The position numbers were made by a program, and so were the translations under genes. The notes under the pieces are model-generated. The model had not been told where the DNA came from. It was given only the letters and a program-made list of their open reading frames with translations, and ran no database searches. 22,631 nucleotides of DNA from a virus: positions 1 through 22,631 of IMG/VR virus record IMGVR_UViG_3300048504_000674; one strand, 5' to 3'. Shown in pieces: positions 1 through 7,787 of this stretch; position 1 is the stretch's first letter, and every line of letters starts with the position of its first letter.

Positions 1-1413
1 GTTTTGCTCACATGGATTTTCAGTTTGAGGATGTGAAATACCCGTACCGGAGTCATGTGAGTTTTTGAGTGGTGTTTTTAGTTTCAACGAACTGTAATCC
101 ACACACATGGCACACTCGGAGGTTTCCGTCCCCTCTCCGATTTCAACCCAAGAACCCACAGGATATTGTGTAGGGTTGTTAACATGGAGTTTGTCATCAC
201 CCGCAGATGCCTTTTTTGTTAGAGCATCTGCGATCTTCGGTGAATTGTTACCTGCAAAAACTACTTTCTCGTCTGAGTTTGTTTCATCAAATGAAATTCC
301 CACTATGTCTGATTTTATGTCGATACCACTTTGTACGATGACTGCGTCTTCAGCCGAGGTCGTTGCTTGCTGATTTACCTCACGATTTAAACCAGTCCTC
401 GGATCAAATTCTACATTAAATAAAGACTTTCCTTGATTTTGTATAGTCAAGTCACCCTTTCCTAGATTACACGCATCACATTTCAATGCGTCTATATCAC
501 CCGCAATTGACTTAAATTGTTGATCAAATCCAAAGTCGTTTCTGGCATATGTATCATATGTACCACTATCAATCAGTTGTTTTCCAGCAAGTGCAGTTAA
601 TTTTTTATTAGACAATCCGAGTGGTAGGTTTTTTCGCAATGTGTCTACCGTATTAGAACCGTATTCCATATTTTCTATCCAGTCGCACAAATTAAACAAT
701 CCCGTTGCTATATTTAGATCGTTTATTCCAAATGACGAAAAATTCGGTTGAGTTAATGCCATTAACTTATCAAAGATTGATTTAAGTCTTGCTATTAAAC
801 TCAAATCAACATTAAGAGATAAAAGTAAACCAAGTGCTTCTTCTGTGTCCGATGTATATCCACCGGGACCACCGCGTTGCTTATCTTTCAGTGAAGCACA
901 TAACATTTTTAAACCAAAAGCAGCTAATTTAAATATTTGGAACATATCTGAGTCTCCCTCACCTATCCCCAGCATATCACCATTTTTTGGTCCAATTCCA
1001 AGTGAACTTGCTCCAATTAACGAAGAGCCGATTGCATCCCCCTTTAAAAAGGAAGATGAATTTTCTCTACCAGATGATATTGAGTTTATTAAACCACCTT
1101 CGAATGCAGAGTTTAGTGAGAAATTACCCAAACCCATAGAGTTTATTAAATGGGACTTTTTTTGAGAATCATTCATGGATGACTTTTGTTTGTTACTACC
1201 GGGTGTATCGATTAATTTCATCAATGTTGACGGAGACTTGCCACCCAAATTCATGCCAACCTTCTTAGATGTATTTGCATCTAGTGCTAAACCGAATGAT
1301 GTACCCAGTGCACCCGTCATGTTTCCACTCTTTCCAAAGCTTAATATTTCAGCGGAAGTATTAGTTTGGTTGCTTTGGTTTTCGCAGGCCTTGCAATTTG
1401 AAGTCGTGGTCAT
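1..1413 (-). CDS. Large phage structural (baseplate/tail) protein, partial at window start
   Basis: This frame is open from the ATG at 1413 down to base 1 with no stop, giving 471 residues; the C-terminus lies outside the window. The product is rich in Gly, Ser and Asn, with a low-complexity N-terminal half and no membrane segment. Three CxxC pairs are visible (C7/C10, C312/C315, C434/C437). Near the visible end, a stretch about residues 395-425 (ADALTKKASAGDDKLHVNN, then PVGSWVEIGEG) resembles a small beta domain of phage tail proteins. The gene starts one base after the stop of the baseplate hub gene, and an AGGAG lies 13 bases before the ATG. A tail or baseplate component is the likely role, inferred from context and composition; I do not recognise a named family. 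Confidence 0.8.
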   Translation of the reverse strand, partial: MTTTSNCKACENQSNQTNTSAEILSFGKSGNMTGALGTSFGLALDANTSKKVGMNLGGKSPSTLMKLIDTPGSNKQKSSMNDSQKKSHLINSMGLGNFSLNSAFEGGLINSISSGRENSSSFLKGDAIGSSLIGASSLGIGPKNGDMLGIGEGDSDMFQIFKLAAFGLKMLCASLKDKQRGGPGGYTSDTEEALGLLLSLNVDLSLIARLKSIFDKLMALTQPNFSSFGINDLNIATGLFNLCDWIENMEYGSNTVDTLRKNLPLGLSNKKLTALAGKQLIDSGTYDTYARNDFGFDQQFKSIAGDIDALKCDACNLGKGDLTIQNQGKSLFNVEFDPRTGLNREVNQQATTSAEDAVIVQSGIDIKSDIVGISFDETNSDEKVVFAGNNSPKIADALTKKASAGDDKLHVNNPTQYPVGSWVEIGEGTETSECAMCVDYSSLKLKTPLKNSHDSGTGISHPQTENPCEQN

Positions 1414-1414
1414 A

Positions 1415-2500
1415 CTAGTTTATTCTATCTCCTGCTGGACGTGCTAGTCGGGTTGCGGTATCTTGTCGGGTATAATTGCTACCCGTTCCTACTTTGCTTT
1501 TTCTTAATGTTTCAAGACCATTAAATGTTTTATGGACGCACCCACGGCGTGGATAATTTACATTATCATATTTGTGGTTTATGGTCGGAACGAACTTAGA
1601 AACTGTTCTACCAGATGTAATTTGTATTGAACTACCATCTTCATTTACATTCTCTAATATATTATATTGAAATTTTTGTTCGTCTTTGTTAGTTTTCTTT
1701 TGACGATTTCTTATCAAAATCATAGGGTTTCCCAAGTTGTCTTCATAGGACTCACCGTACCCCAATGAAGTTCCTATATCAATTTTTGGGTCATCCTCAT
1801 AGCAACCAAACCTTATACTACTTCCATGTCTGCTTTGTAATACAGTGTCTCCTTCATAATGCTTAAGTGGTCTAATTTTATTGTTCACTTTAAAATATCT
1901 TCCAAGATACTTACCACCAGAAGCTTCACCATATTTATTTGTTTGTGGCCATAAGTCAGACTCATTTCTTGCTTTAAGTAAAGAACCAGGACTTGTTTTA
2001 TCATTTACCCCTTGCAGTTTGCCAAATCTCCACTCATGTTGAAAGTCTGCACTGTTATTTATGAAATTTCTTGAATTTAGTCTTCTTGAATAAAAAAGTC
2101 TACCCATGTATTGTGATACTACTACTACCTCATTGACCAATGGGTATTCAAATAAATTAGTCTCAATTGGTGTAACCCAATCTAGGTTTTCAATTGGCAG
2201 TTGTTGCTGACTGTTTACCAATCTTACTTTTATTCTACCTATCCATGAATAATCTAAATCTGGATTTGTTGAGTTTGTATACTTCTTTGGCCAGTTCGAT
2301 GTTTCTGTTTTTGGTGGACTTGGGTTGTCCGTAAATACTGGATGCATTTCATCTCGTATAACATCAATTACCACCGCAGCCTCGAGTTCGTAAAATAGAT
2401 CAACATCCGGTTGAACCGACAATGACTCTCTCTGAGTCGTTAGTTCACGACGTGCTATGTCGTTTGTGTTACTTTTACGATGAGTTTTTGTGTAAGCCAT
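1415..2500 (-). CDS. Baseplate hub / gp5-like OB-fold protein
   Basis: The 361-residue product looks like the OB-fold baseplate hub protein of marine T4-like phages. Residues 86-135 (WIGRIKVRLV then VNEVVVVSQYMGRLFYSRRLN) form the beta-barrel-like part. Residues 208-232 (KIRPLKHYEGDTVLQSRHG, then SSIRFG) match the characteristic 'RPL..yEGD...egR.GnSIRFG' signature of that family. Residues 258-266 (NPMILIRNR) and 288-306 (DGSSIQITSGRTVSKFVPT) are the usual following elements. In T4 gp5 an OB domain precedes a lysozyme and a needle domain; neither is visible here, so this is the hub/spike-base version only. The ATG has AGGAT about 10 bases upstream. It overlaps the upstream small gene by 26 bases, and the next gene starts one base after its stop. 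Assignment rests on recalled family signatures. Confidence 0.75.
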   Translation of the reverse strand: MAYTKTHRKSNTNDIARRELTTQRESLSVQPDVDLFYELEAAVVIDVIRDEMHPVFTDNPSPPKTETSNWPKKYTNSTNPDLDYSWIGRIKVRLVNSQQQLPIENLDWVTPIETNLFEYPLVNEVVVVSQYMGRLFYSRRLNSRNFINNSADFQHEWRFGKLQGVNDKTSPGSLLKARNESDLWPQTNKYGEASGGKYLGRYFKVNNKIRPLKHYEGDTVLQSRHGSSIRFGCYEDDPKIDIGTSLGYGESYEDNLGNPMILIRNRQKKTNKDEQKFQYNILENVNEDGSSIQITSGRTVSKFVPTINHKYDNVNYPRRGCVHKTFNGLETLRKSKVGTGSNYTRQDTATRLARPAGDRIN

Positions 2501-2906
2501 CTAATTTATCCTGTTTGTCTAAATTATTCATTTCCGATTGAATTTTTTTATCAACATCACTTACATCTTTTAATTCACTTTTTACACTATTTAGCAATTC
2601 TTCTTTTTCGAACTCAGATAATCCATACCCACCACCGGCCGACTCTTCGTTTGTAGGTGAATTGTTTATTGCTCTTTGTAGAACCGCAGATAGTTTAATA
2701 AGTTGGTCGTCATTTTTAACAGATACATCTAAGTAATCTTTAATCATGGGTGCAATAACAGTGGCACTACCTGCGTCTTTTATCATAGTCCTTAGATCTT
2801 TTATAAGTTGATCTATCTGCTGTGCTTTCCGTGTAGAATTAAAATAAATATCTTTAGCAAGTGATGAAAAAGTCTTTCCTGTAAATATTTCTGCGTCATT
2901 GTCCAT
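2475..2906 (-). CDS. Conserved T4-like phage protein of unknown function
   Basis: This 143-residue, mostly helical, charged protein has no membrane segment. Its N-terminal part (EIFTGKTFSSLAKDIYFNST, then KAQQIDQLIKDLR and PMIKDYLDVSVKNDDQLIKL) resembles a small protein I recall next to baseplate and gp55 genes in marine T4-like phages; its function is not known to me. A Gly-rich linker (about residues 92-95, GGGY) separates two helical halves. The gene overlaps the start of the hub gene by 26 bases, implying coupled translation. No Shine-Dalgarno is visible; the leader is a run of TATATTTAT-type repeats reaching the ATG. A tail or assembly role is only suggested by position. Confidence 0.7.
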   Translation of the reverse strand: MDNDAEIFTGKTFSSLAKDIYFNSTRKAQQIDQLIKDLRTMIKDAGSATVIAPMIKDYLDVSVKNDDQLIKLSAVLQRAINNSPTNEESAGGGYGLSEFEKEELLNSVKSELKDVSDVDKKIQSEMNNLDKQDKLDGLHKNSS

Positions 2907-2945
2907 AAATATAAATATAAATATACATATTTTTTGAACTATATC

Positions 2946-3662
2946 TTATGCATTATCTATCTTTATATATCCAGTTTGATTGTATTCAATCTGTATCTTC
3001 TTTTGTAAATCTTTCATTTTGTTAACAACTTTTGTTATATTTTGAGTCTTACAATTTGTCATTTCTCTTATATACAGATATAATGCTTTTTTATTGAAAT
3101 TTTCAATTCTATCTGAGTTTCTAAATATTTCCAAAACTGCATATGCTATTTGTAACTCACTTTGTTTTTTGAATATTCTTTCAATATTTACATCCCAAAA
3201 TTCAATCATTAACCGGAAGAATTCACTTAACTCTTTTTTTGTTTGAGAACTCTGTGTAGTAGAACTAAGTGCCATATCTACATTTGGTGCTTCTTCGTCA
3301 TCAACACTTACGTGCTTTTTAAACTTTCTATAATTGCCATTATTGTACAGGATTAAGAAATTTTTTGCGATTATGCTAAAATATGAAAATGCTTTTCCGT
3401 TGTCAGGTTTATATTTGTGTATATTGCTAACTAAATTACTAACCACTTCTTGTTGAACCTCAATATGACTACATTGAAAATATGAAAACTTAAAAGTGTT
3501 TAATATATTTTCTGCTAGTTTATCGAATGCAGCTGAGATTCTTTCGTTGTATATTTTATTCCTTAAAACTTCATCTTCAGAACTGTTATATTCTATAATT
3601 GCATTTTCTGCTTCTTTACCAAAGTATATTTTAGATTTTTTTCTTCGTTTTTTTACTGCCAC
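2946..3662 (-). CDS. 55: Late-transcription RNA polymerase sigma factor, gp55-like
   Basis: The 238-residue protein resembles the T4 gp55 family, the small sigma factor that directs host RNA polymerase to phage late promoters. The basic N-terminus (AVKKRRKKSKIYFGKEAEN) followed by AIIEYN matches the start of marine-phage gp55. Residues 83-104 (KYKPDNGKAFSYFSIIAKNF, then LI) are the region-2-like core that contacts the polymerase and the -10 element. It is longer than T4 gp55 (185 aa), as in other marine phages. The start is GTG, supported by AAAGGA about 6 bases upstream; the next in-frame candidates would cut the basic N-terminus. It lies 12 bases after the small membrane protein gene, so they are probably cotranscribed. 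Confidence 0.8.
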   Translation of the reverse strand: MAVKKRRKKSKIYFGKEAENAIIEYNSSEDEVLRNKIYNERISAAFDKLAENILNTFKFSYFQCSHIEVQQEVVSNLVSNIHKYKPDNGKAFSYFSIIAKNFLILYNNGNYRKFKKHVSVDDEEAPNVDMALSSTTQSSQTKKELSEFFRLMIEFWDVNIERIFKKQSELQIAYAVLEIFRNSDRIENFNKKALYLYIREMTNCKTQNITKVVNKMKDLQKKIQIEYNQTGYIKIDNA

Positions 3663-3674
3663 CGTTTGTCCTTT

Positions 3675-3944
3675 TTATGTGTTATTTGTCATTGTATCAA
3701 AATCCTTTATTAATTCGGAGATATTTTCATACACAAATCCAACATCATCGTCTTTTTCAAAAAGTTTACGTTCATCCACCTCATTTATATCTGATTTTAA
3801 TTTTTTAATACGCACATCTATATTATCAACCCACGACTCGTAAATCTTTACTTTTTTATATAAGTTATAACAGATATATACAAGTAATAATATAACTAAT
3901 ATAATCGTGAGTTGTAGATAATGTTCAGTAAAATATTGATACAT
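3675..3944 (-). CDS. Small membrane-anchored phage protein upstream of gp55
   Basis: An 89-residue protein with one N-terminal hydrophobic segment (about residues 10-29, LQLTIILVILLLVYICYNLY), followed by a charged, helical cytoplasmic tail. The tail contains RKLFEKDDDVGFVY (about residues 59-72), a pattern I recall in small proteins beside gp55 in marine T4-like phages. The function is unknown to me. The Shine-Dalgarno of gp55 lies at the end of this gene, so the two are likely coupled. No Shine-Dalgarno precedes its own ATG. It could be a membrane tether for a transcription or assembly factor, but nothing in the sequence shows that. Confidence 0.65.
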   Translation of the reverse strand: MYQYFTEHYLQLTIILVILLLVYICYNLYKKVKIYESWVDNIDVRIKKLKSDINEVDERKLFEKDDDVGFVYENISELIKDFDTMTNNT

Positions 3945-4006
3945 AATGATTTAATAATTACATAAATAATTTTATTTGTCAATTTTTAAATATATATCGG
4001 ATTTTT

Positions 4007-4564
4007 TTAATTTTTTGAGTTATCAGATTTTTTTTCTTCTGCTTTATCGTCAGTTGGTACATTTCCTATTGTGCTTCCTGGTATATAACCATCCATTGCT
4101 TTGTATCTTTTTTTAGCAAACATATTTTCATCTGTTTCTTTCGTTTTATTGTATAAATCCATTGATGTTTTTTTCCACGGAACATAATAAGGACCTTTAT
4201 TCTCGTCTTCACCGGGTTCTGAATTATCATACATAGCAGTCGTGATTACATTGTCATTATCCGAATTTATTTTTTTCGGTGTCGGAATTTGTTGTGGAGT
4301 TGGAGTGGGAGTTGGTGATGGAGTTGGAGTTTGTGGTTCGGGAGTTGGTGATGGAGTTGGTGTTGGAGTGGGAGTTGGTGACGGTGTTGGAGTTTGTGGT
4401 TCGGGAGTTGGTGACGGTGTTGGAGTTGGAGTGGGAGTTGGTGACGGTGTTGGAGTTGGAGTGGGAGTTGGTGACGGTGTTGGAGTTTGTGGTTCGGGAG
4501 TTGGGGTGGGTGTTTCTAATAAAGCAACATCTTCGTCCTCTTCAAAGTCACCCTCGTTTTGCAA
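4007..4564 (-). CDS. Pro-Thr-rich protein, probably the -1 frame extension of the upstream membrane protein
   Basis: The frame gives an acidic start ([13 protein letters not shown]), about 70 residues of [13 protein letters not shown] repeats, and a charged C-terminal domain (about residues 97-185) containing [15 protein letters not shown] and [15 protein letters not shown]. The only start near the beginning is TTG, without a Shine-Dalgarno. The same frame is open further upstream through [11 protein letters not shown] to the A10 run at 4596-4605, where it lies in -1 relative to the preceding gene. I therefore think it is mainly made as a C-terminal extension by frameshifting, or that the A10 length is mis-sequenced or variable. 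Pro-Thr repeats typically form stiff extended linkers. The shadow Val-Gly frames on the other strand are artefacts of this repeat. Confidence 0.6.
   Translation of the reverse strand: MQNEGDFEEDEDVALLETPTPTPEPQTPTPSPTPTPTPTPSPTPTPTPTPSPTPEPQTPTPSPTPTPTPTPSPTPEPQTPTPSPTPTPTPQQIPTPKKINSDNDNVITTAMYDNSEPGEDENKGPYYVPWKKTSMDLYNKTKETDENMFAKKRYKAMDGYIPGSTIGNVPTDDKAEEKKSDNSKN
4294..4513 (-). repeat. Tandem repeat encoding the Pro-Thr region
   Basis: About 220 bases are made of short near-identical units. On the plus strand they read GTTGGTGACGGTGTTGGAGT and GTTTGTGGTTCGGGAGTTGG, in several copies each, with T/C variation between GATGG and GACGG. On the coding strand they specify TPTPSPTP and PEPQTP. 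Such a repeat is prone to length change by recombination or slippage, and to assembly collapse. Confidence 0.9.
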
Positions 4565-4587
4565 CTTATCAGCAAATGGTAGGTTAT

Positions 4588-5682
4588 CTATCCAATTTTT
4601 TTTTTCGGTAACTCTTCTCCAAGAGTCATTTTTCCACCCACCATAATATTGTAAGCAAGCACAAGTGCGACTGCAACGGGATCAAAAACTAAAACAATAA
4701 TAATAATAAACCACTTGACAACCTGATCGACTGGCATATTGAACGACTCTGCAATAAAACGAAAACTTCCTATATCAGTTGCACGAATTCCTTCTTTTTC
4801 TTTTAGTATTTCTGCTTGGTTTGATTTTATCTTGGTGTATTTGTCTTCAATAACAGATACATTATCTAAATCGTTTGTTGTATCACGAAGTCCGTTTACT
4901 TTTTCCACAAATTTATCGTATTCCGTTGAAATCTCTTCATCTATTTTTGCAAGTGTATCATTGTATCGTTTTGTTGCGGATGTTTCTTCTTCTGAAATAG
5001 ATGACATAGAAGATGCAATTGAATCTCGTTCTGGTTGTTGAGCAACTCTTAGTTCTTCAAGTTTCTTTTTATTGCTTGAAAATAACCCACCACCCTTAGA
5101 CTCTATTGCAGTTTTTGTAGAGTCTAATACAGAAAGACGATCAAGTAATTGTTGTCTGCGAGTGGTTCTTGCTTCAGTATCACTTTTATTGCGTAAAGAT
5201 AATGCATCTTGTCTTGCTCTTCGATCTGCGACATAATCGTCATAAATTTTTTGAAATCCTGCAATTGTTTCTGTCTTTTTATCTTCTACGGTTACATCTG
5301 TGTTTTTTAGTGTTTCAATTTCAGTTTCTATTACAACTATTTCTTTGTTTAGTGTTTCGATGTTACTTTCGTGCATTTCTACCCGAGAACGTGTATCGTC
5401 ATAAGCATCACTTAAAAATCCATAAATACCAAGTGAAGTTATTCCTATCAAAACAACAACAGATACAGTACAATACCACTTCAACATTCGTGGAATTCTT
5501 TCCCAATACCGATATAAAAATGAAGTCATAGCAAGTTTACCTGCTTCTAAAACTCCAGCCATTACCATAGCTGCGATAGCCGCACCTGCGAATAATAAAC
5601 CAATACCACGGACAGAAAAGAAAGCAGCTGTACCAGCCACCGCAAGGGCAAGAAAACCTATAATTGCTGTAAATGTTTTCAT
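4588..5682 (-). CDS. Polytopic membrane / coiled-coil phage protein
   Basis: The 364-residue zero-frame product starts with two hydrophobic segments (about 4-23 and 27-50, the second ending [19 protein letters not shown]), then a third (about 70-90). A long coiled-coil-like region (about 95-310) rich in Glu, Lys, Arg and Thr follows, and a last hydrophobic segment lies at 321-350, containing [13 protein letters not shown]. The pattern 'EAGKL..SFLYR.W' plus a terminal 'FDP.AV.L.LA.N' is familiar from larger conserved proteins of T4-like cyanophages; the function is unknown to me. It begins with ATG after GAGGAG about 12 bases upstream. The zero frame ends two codons after an A10 run (PKKKIG, stop), and a -1 slip would give a 558-residue protein with a Pro-Thr-rich tail. 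Confidence 0.75.
   Translation of the reverse strand: MKTFTAIIGFLALAVAGTAAFFSVRGIGLLFAGAAIAAMVMAGVLEAGKLAMTSFLYRYWERIPRMLKWYCTVSVVVLIGITSLGIYGFLSDAYDDTRSRVEMHESNIETLNKEIVVIETEIETLKNTDVTVEDKKTETIAGFQKIYDDYVADRRARQDALSLRNKSDTEARTTRRQQLLDRLSVLDSTKTAIESKGGGLFSSNKKKLEELRVAQQPERDSIASSMSSISEEETSATKRYNDTLAKIDEEISTEYDKFVEKVNGLRDTTNDLDNVSVIEDKYTKIKSNQAEILKEKEGIRATDIGSFRFIAESFNMPVDQVVKWFIIIIVLVFDPVAVALVLAYNIMVGGKMTLGEELPKKKIG
4596..4605 (-). other. Candidate -1 frameshift (slippery) site, A10 on the minus strand
   Basis: On the minus strand the codons read CCG AAA AAA AAA ATT GGA TAG, so the zero frame stops two codons past the run. The -1 frame reads on as AAT TGG ATA GAT AAC into the Pro-Thr-rich frame, open to 4007. 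A GGAG at 4617-4620 lies 11 bases before the run, the spacing at which an internal Shine-Dalgarno stimulates -1 slippage in bacterial dnaX. A homopolymer error, length variation between phages, or transcriptional slippage would look the same. Confidence 0.55.
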
Positions 5683-5711
5683 AATAATATATATCTCCTC
5701 ATTAAACTTTA

Positions 5712-5724
5712 TACGATCATCGTA
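5712..5724. repeat. Short palindrome TACGATCATCGTA upstream of the membrane-protein gene
   Basis: Two perfect 6-base arms (TACGAT and ATCGTA) flank a single central base. It sits between the hsp20 terminator and the start codon at 5682, next to a TATATTTATAG motif (5729-5739, minus reading). The size and place suit an operator or a small hairpin in the leader, but with only 6-bp arms it may be chance. Confidence 0.35.
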
Positions 5725-5728
5725 CTTT

Positions 5729-5739
5729 CTATAAATATA
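5729..5739 (-). promoter_or_regulatory. TATATTTATAG element before the membrane-protein gene
   Basis: An exact TATATTTATAG on the minus strand, 46 bases before the ATG at 5682 and just after the hsp20 terminator. This is where a new promoter is needed, since the strong hairpin should end the previous transcript. Promoter function is inferred from position and recurrence. Confidence 0.45.
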
Positions 5740-5750
5740 ATATAATTATA

Positions 5751-5784
5751 AAAAAAGGAGGTAAACTTAATTACCTCCTTTTTT
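5751..5784 (-). terminator. Rho-independent terminator after hsp20 (possibly bidirectional)
   Basis: A perfect 14-bp inverted repeat (AAAAAAGGAGGTAA at 5751-5764, TTACCTCCTTTTTT at 5771-5784) encloses a 6-base loop. It lies between the hsp20 stop (5807) and the start of the next minus-strand gene (5682). The stem has a central GGAGG/CCTCC and ends in A/T runs on both sides, so it would work on either strand. It separates hsp20 from the membrane-protein/gp55/baseplate genes, which then need their own promoter. Confidence 0.85.
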
Positions 5785-5806
5785 GTTGTTAAATTTATAG
5801 ACACTA

Positions 5807-6304
5807 TTACATTATCTTTACTTTTTTTGACTTAGTTTCCGTGACTTCTTTTTTCGGTATGGTTACATTTAATATTCCATTGTCAAACTTGGCTGTAATT
5901 TTGCCGACCTGAAGGACTGATTCGTCTACTTTAAATGACCGTTTGAAAGAAGATCGTTTAAGTTCACGATACACATACTTTACATCAGGATCTTCAATTT
6001 CAGTCTTTTTGTCTCCTGCGATAGTGAGCATACCATCTTCATATTCAACTGACACATCATCCTTTCCTAGTCCGGCTATTTCTGCTTCAATTCTTACTTC
6101 GGTTTTGGTATCTGCTACATTTACCCGTGGATATGAACTATTTCCAAAGAAATTTACACCAAACTCTTGGCCGAAATTTGGAAATGCCTGGTTAACCATT
6201 TTGTCAAATATGGAGTCAAATGGAGTTAAAAACTCGTCTCGCATAGTTGGAACGTGTTTATTTAGTCCTGTTCCGTAGGACTTATTTAATCCGTAGTTTT
6301 TCAT
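5807..6304 (-). CDS. hsp20: Small heat shock protein (Hsp20 / alpha-crystallin family)
   Basis: The 165-residue protein has the usual layout: a variable N-terminus (1-57) with a helical part (FDSIFDKMVNQAFPNF), an alpha-crystallin domain (about 58-152) and a short Lys-rich tail. Recognisable elements are PRVNVADTKTEVRIEAEIAG (59-78), DDVSVEYEDGMLTIAGDKK (82-100), the SFKRSFKVDESV segment, and the family signature FDNGILNVTIPK (140-151). Hsp20 proteins are ATP-independent holdases that bind unfolding proteins; T4-like cyanophages and pelagiphages often carry one, probably helping virion or host protein folding during infection. AAGGAA precedes the ATG. The gene ends before a strong hairpin terminator. 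Confidence 0.93.
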   Translation of the reverse strand: MKNYGLNKSYGTGLNKHVPTMRDEFLTPFDSIFDKMVNQAFPNFGQEFGVNFFGNSSYPRVNVADTKTEVRIEAEIAGLGKDDVSVEYEDGMLTIAGDKKTEIEDPDVKYVYRELKRSSFKRSFKVDESVLQVGKITAKFDNGILNVTIPKKEVTETKSKKVKIM

Positions 6305-6378
6305 TTTACTTTTCCTTTTTTAATTACAAATCCCAGATTGGGCATTCGTTAAACAACCTCATACGAGCATTGTTCTGT

Positions 6379-6389
6379 ATATAAATATA
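6379..6389 (-). promoter_or_regulatory. TATATTTATAT element before hsp20
   Basis: The minus strand reads TATATTTATAT, one base from the recurring motif, about 75 bases before the hsp20 ATG (6304) and just after the HD-domain gene stop. It could give hsp20 its own transcript, which the hairpin at 5751-5784 would then end. Confidence 0.4.
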
Positions 6390-6402
6390 AAGTTAATTGA
6401 AA

Positions 6403-7080
6403 TTATGGTTCAAATTTCATTATATCGTCCATGTTTGATTTCTCTGCTAGACAAGTCATGTGGTCTGCCCAGTGAATTACACGTGGTAGTTCGGTTTTTA
6501 ACCCAACTTCTTTTGAAAAGGCCTTTAAATATTGTGGATTAGATTCATCGTACATTCCGTCAGATAACTTGATTCCTAGGAATTCTTTCTCGGTAATCTT
6601 GATATCAAAGTGTTGTAGTAACCAAATTGTTCTGTCTGTAACTGACATCCAGTGAATATCTGGATTAATGTTATACAACTTTCCTTGGTTTTTACGATGC
6701 CACTCACTTTCGTTGTGTACATATTGCTCACCATCCAATGATCCTAGTTTCCCTAAGTCATGGTTAAGTGCAGCGAATAACATTTCATCGTCTGTAAAAT
6801 CTATATTTGCTCCTATGCTTTGCAATAAAACTTTCACACCTCTAACTGTTTTACATACACCAAGGACATGGTCTATATATCCACCGTCATATGCGTTATG
6901 AAATCTATCAATGCTACTTGCAGGAGAAGTTAGTGCTCGTAACCCAAGGCATCCGTCATCTGTGCCGTACATATAAAGCATTTTATCCTTACGATCACCT
7001 GTAAAGGTATCATCTATAAATTTCAAAAAATTCTTATAGTTATCTTCCAATTGACTTTCTGTATAATTTTTCATAAACAT
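6403..7080 (-). CDS. HD-domain metal-dependent phosphohydrolase-like protein
   Basis: The 225-residue protein shows HD-superfamily metal-binding residues in order: H71 (GGYIDHVLGV), H107-D108 with K111 (ALNHDLGKLG), H157 (WLLQHFDI) and D206 (HWADHMTC). HD enzymes hydrolyse phosphate esters of nucleotides or cyclic nucleotides; the substrate here cannot be read from sequence. Marine T4-like phages often carry HD proteins that may act on nucleotide pools or alarmones. Start choice is uncertain: ATG at 7080 or the second ATG at 7074 (MKNYTESQ); neither has a clear Shine-Dalgarno. It is separated from hsp20 by about 100 bases. Confidence 0.8.
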   Translation of the reverse strand: MFMKNYTESQLEDNYKNFLKFIDDTFTGDRKDKMLYMYGTDDGCLGLRALTSPASSIDRFHNAYDGGYIDHVLGVCKTVRGVKVLLQSIGANIDFTDDEMLFAALNHDLGKLGSLDGEQYVHNESEWHRKNQGKLYNINPDIHWMSVTDRTIWLLQHFDIKITEKEFLGIKLSDGMYDESNPQYLKAFSKEVGLKTELPRVIHWADHMTCLAEKSNMDDIMKFEP

Positions 7081-7118
7081 ATAATATAATGTTTTTTTAA
7101 AAAATACAAGACTTTAAA

Positions 7119-7787
7119 TTAAATTTCTTCAAAGAAAAGTTTTTTGTTATTTTGGTAGTATTGTTTTGATGCTTTCGTGTGATATAAATGAAACGCATTA
7201 TTTTGTGTATACTTAATTTTATTATCTTTTTTATTTATTTTGTTAAATAAATTTAAGTCTTGAAATCCCCACCCTTGGAATTGTTCGTTATACCCACCAA
7301 CTTCAAGAAACTTGCCTCTTTCTATAATATAGGAATATTTTCCATAATGATTGTTAATCACTAAATTTTCACTATCAATTTTAACTTTAGCAGTATTTCG
7401 TGTAAATTGCGTATTACTTTTGTTTAATTTTACAACTTGGTTAAACGGCCTTACAAAATCAAACTGACTGGGTAAATTGTTAATTACATATTCATAGTTC
7501 ATGTATACATCTGCATCTATCATCCAAACATAGTCATAATTTACACTATTGAAAAAAATATTTAATAATTTAGACTTATTGAATGTGTTGGTTTTTAAAT
7601 TGTATCGTTTGTAGTTTACTCTGCCGAACAATCTTATAATATCTGTGACATTGGTATTTGCCGAGTGTTGTTCAATTACATTTATATTTTCAATCGTCGA
7701 CAAACTAAGTCTAGATAAAACAAATTTAAAGTTTAAAAACCTATCTAATGTCAAGTTATATATTGGAATAACTACTCCAATGTTCAC
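7119..7787 (-). CDS. GT-A fold glycosyltransferase coupled to a fibre gene
   Basis: The 222-residue protein starts with the nucleotide-binding strand of GT-A enzymes (NIGVVIPIYN). It has a DAD metal/sugar-nucleotide motif at 91-93 (VWMIDADVYM) and the acceptor/catalytic region GGYNEQFQGWGFQD at 164-177, as in the C-terminal domain of galactosyltransferase-like families. These enzymes transfer a sugar from a nucleotide sugar to an acceptor. The start is GTG, and its GTGA overlaps the stop of the 718-residue fibre-like gene by 4 bases, so both are made together. Glycosylation of that virion protein is an attractive inference; the acceptor is not shown by the sequence. Confidence 0.85.
   Translation of the reverse strand: MNIGVVIPIYNLTLDRFLNFKFVLSRLSLSTIENINVIEQHSANTNVTDIIRLFGRVNYKRYNLKTNTFNKSKLLNIFFNSVNYDYVWMIDADVYMNYEYVINNLPSQFDFVRPFNQVVKLNKSNTQFTRNTAKVKIDSENLVINNHYGKYSYIIERGKFLEVGGYNEQFQGWGFQDLNLFNKINKKDNKIKYTQNNAFHLYHTKASKQYYQNNKKLFFEEI

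Noticed and set aside
107-1447. Plus-strand open frames of 88, 106 and 90 codons
   Set aside because: They lie opposite one continuous minus-strand frame (471 codons, base 1413 to the window edge) that has a ribosome site and a sensible protein composition; the plus frames are shadows.
2910-2923. TATAAATA words on the plus strand as T4-type late promoters
   Set aside because: There and at 5730, 6380, 12274 and 12303 no plus-strand gene lies downstream; all neighbours are minus-strand. I report the reverse-complement motif instead of late promoters in this orientation.
3948-3985. TTGACA on the minus strand before the 89-residue gene as a promoter
   Set aside because: No convincing -10 lies at 16-18 bases; only AT-rich sequence that fits loosely.
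4242-4646. Plus-strand Val-Gly repeat frames of 134 and 110 codons
   Set aside because: They are the antisense readings of the Pro-Thr repeat. The minus frame joins a real gene and has a non-repetitive C-terminal domain, so the plus frames are shadows.
5169-5531. Plus-strand 120-codon frame rich in Leu, Phe and His
   Set aside because: It is opposite the coiled-coil region of the membrane protein, and its composition is that of an antisense reading; no ribosome site.
6333-6343. CCCAGATTGGG hairpin as terminator of the HD-domain gene
   Set aside because: The stem is only 4 bp with a 3-base loop and no clear U-tract follows.
6480-6485. CACGTG core as a second parS-like site
   Set aside because: The flanks do not match the parS consensus and it lies inside the HD-domain gene; only the six-base core fits.
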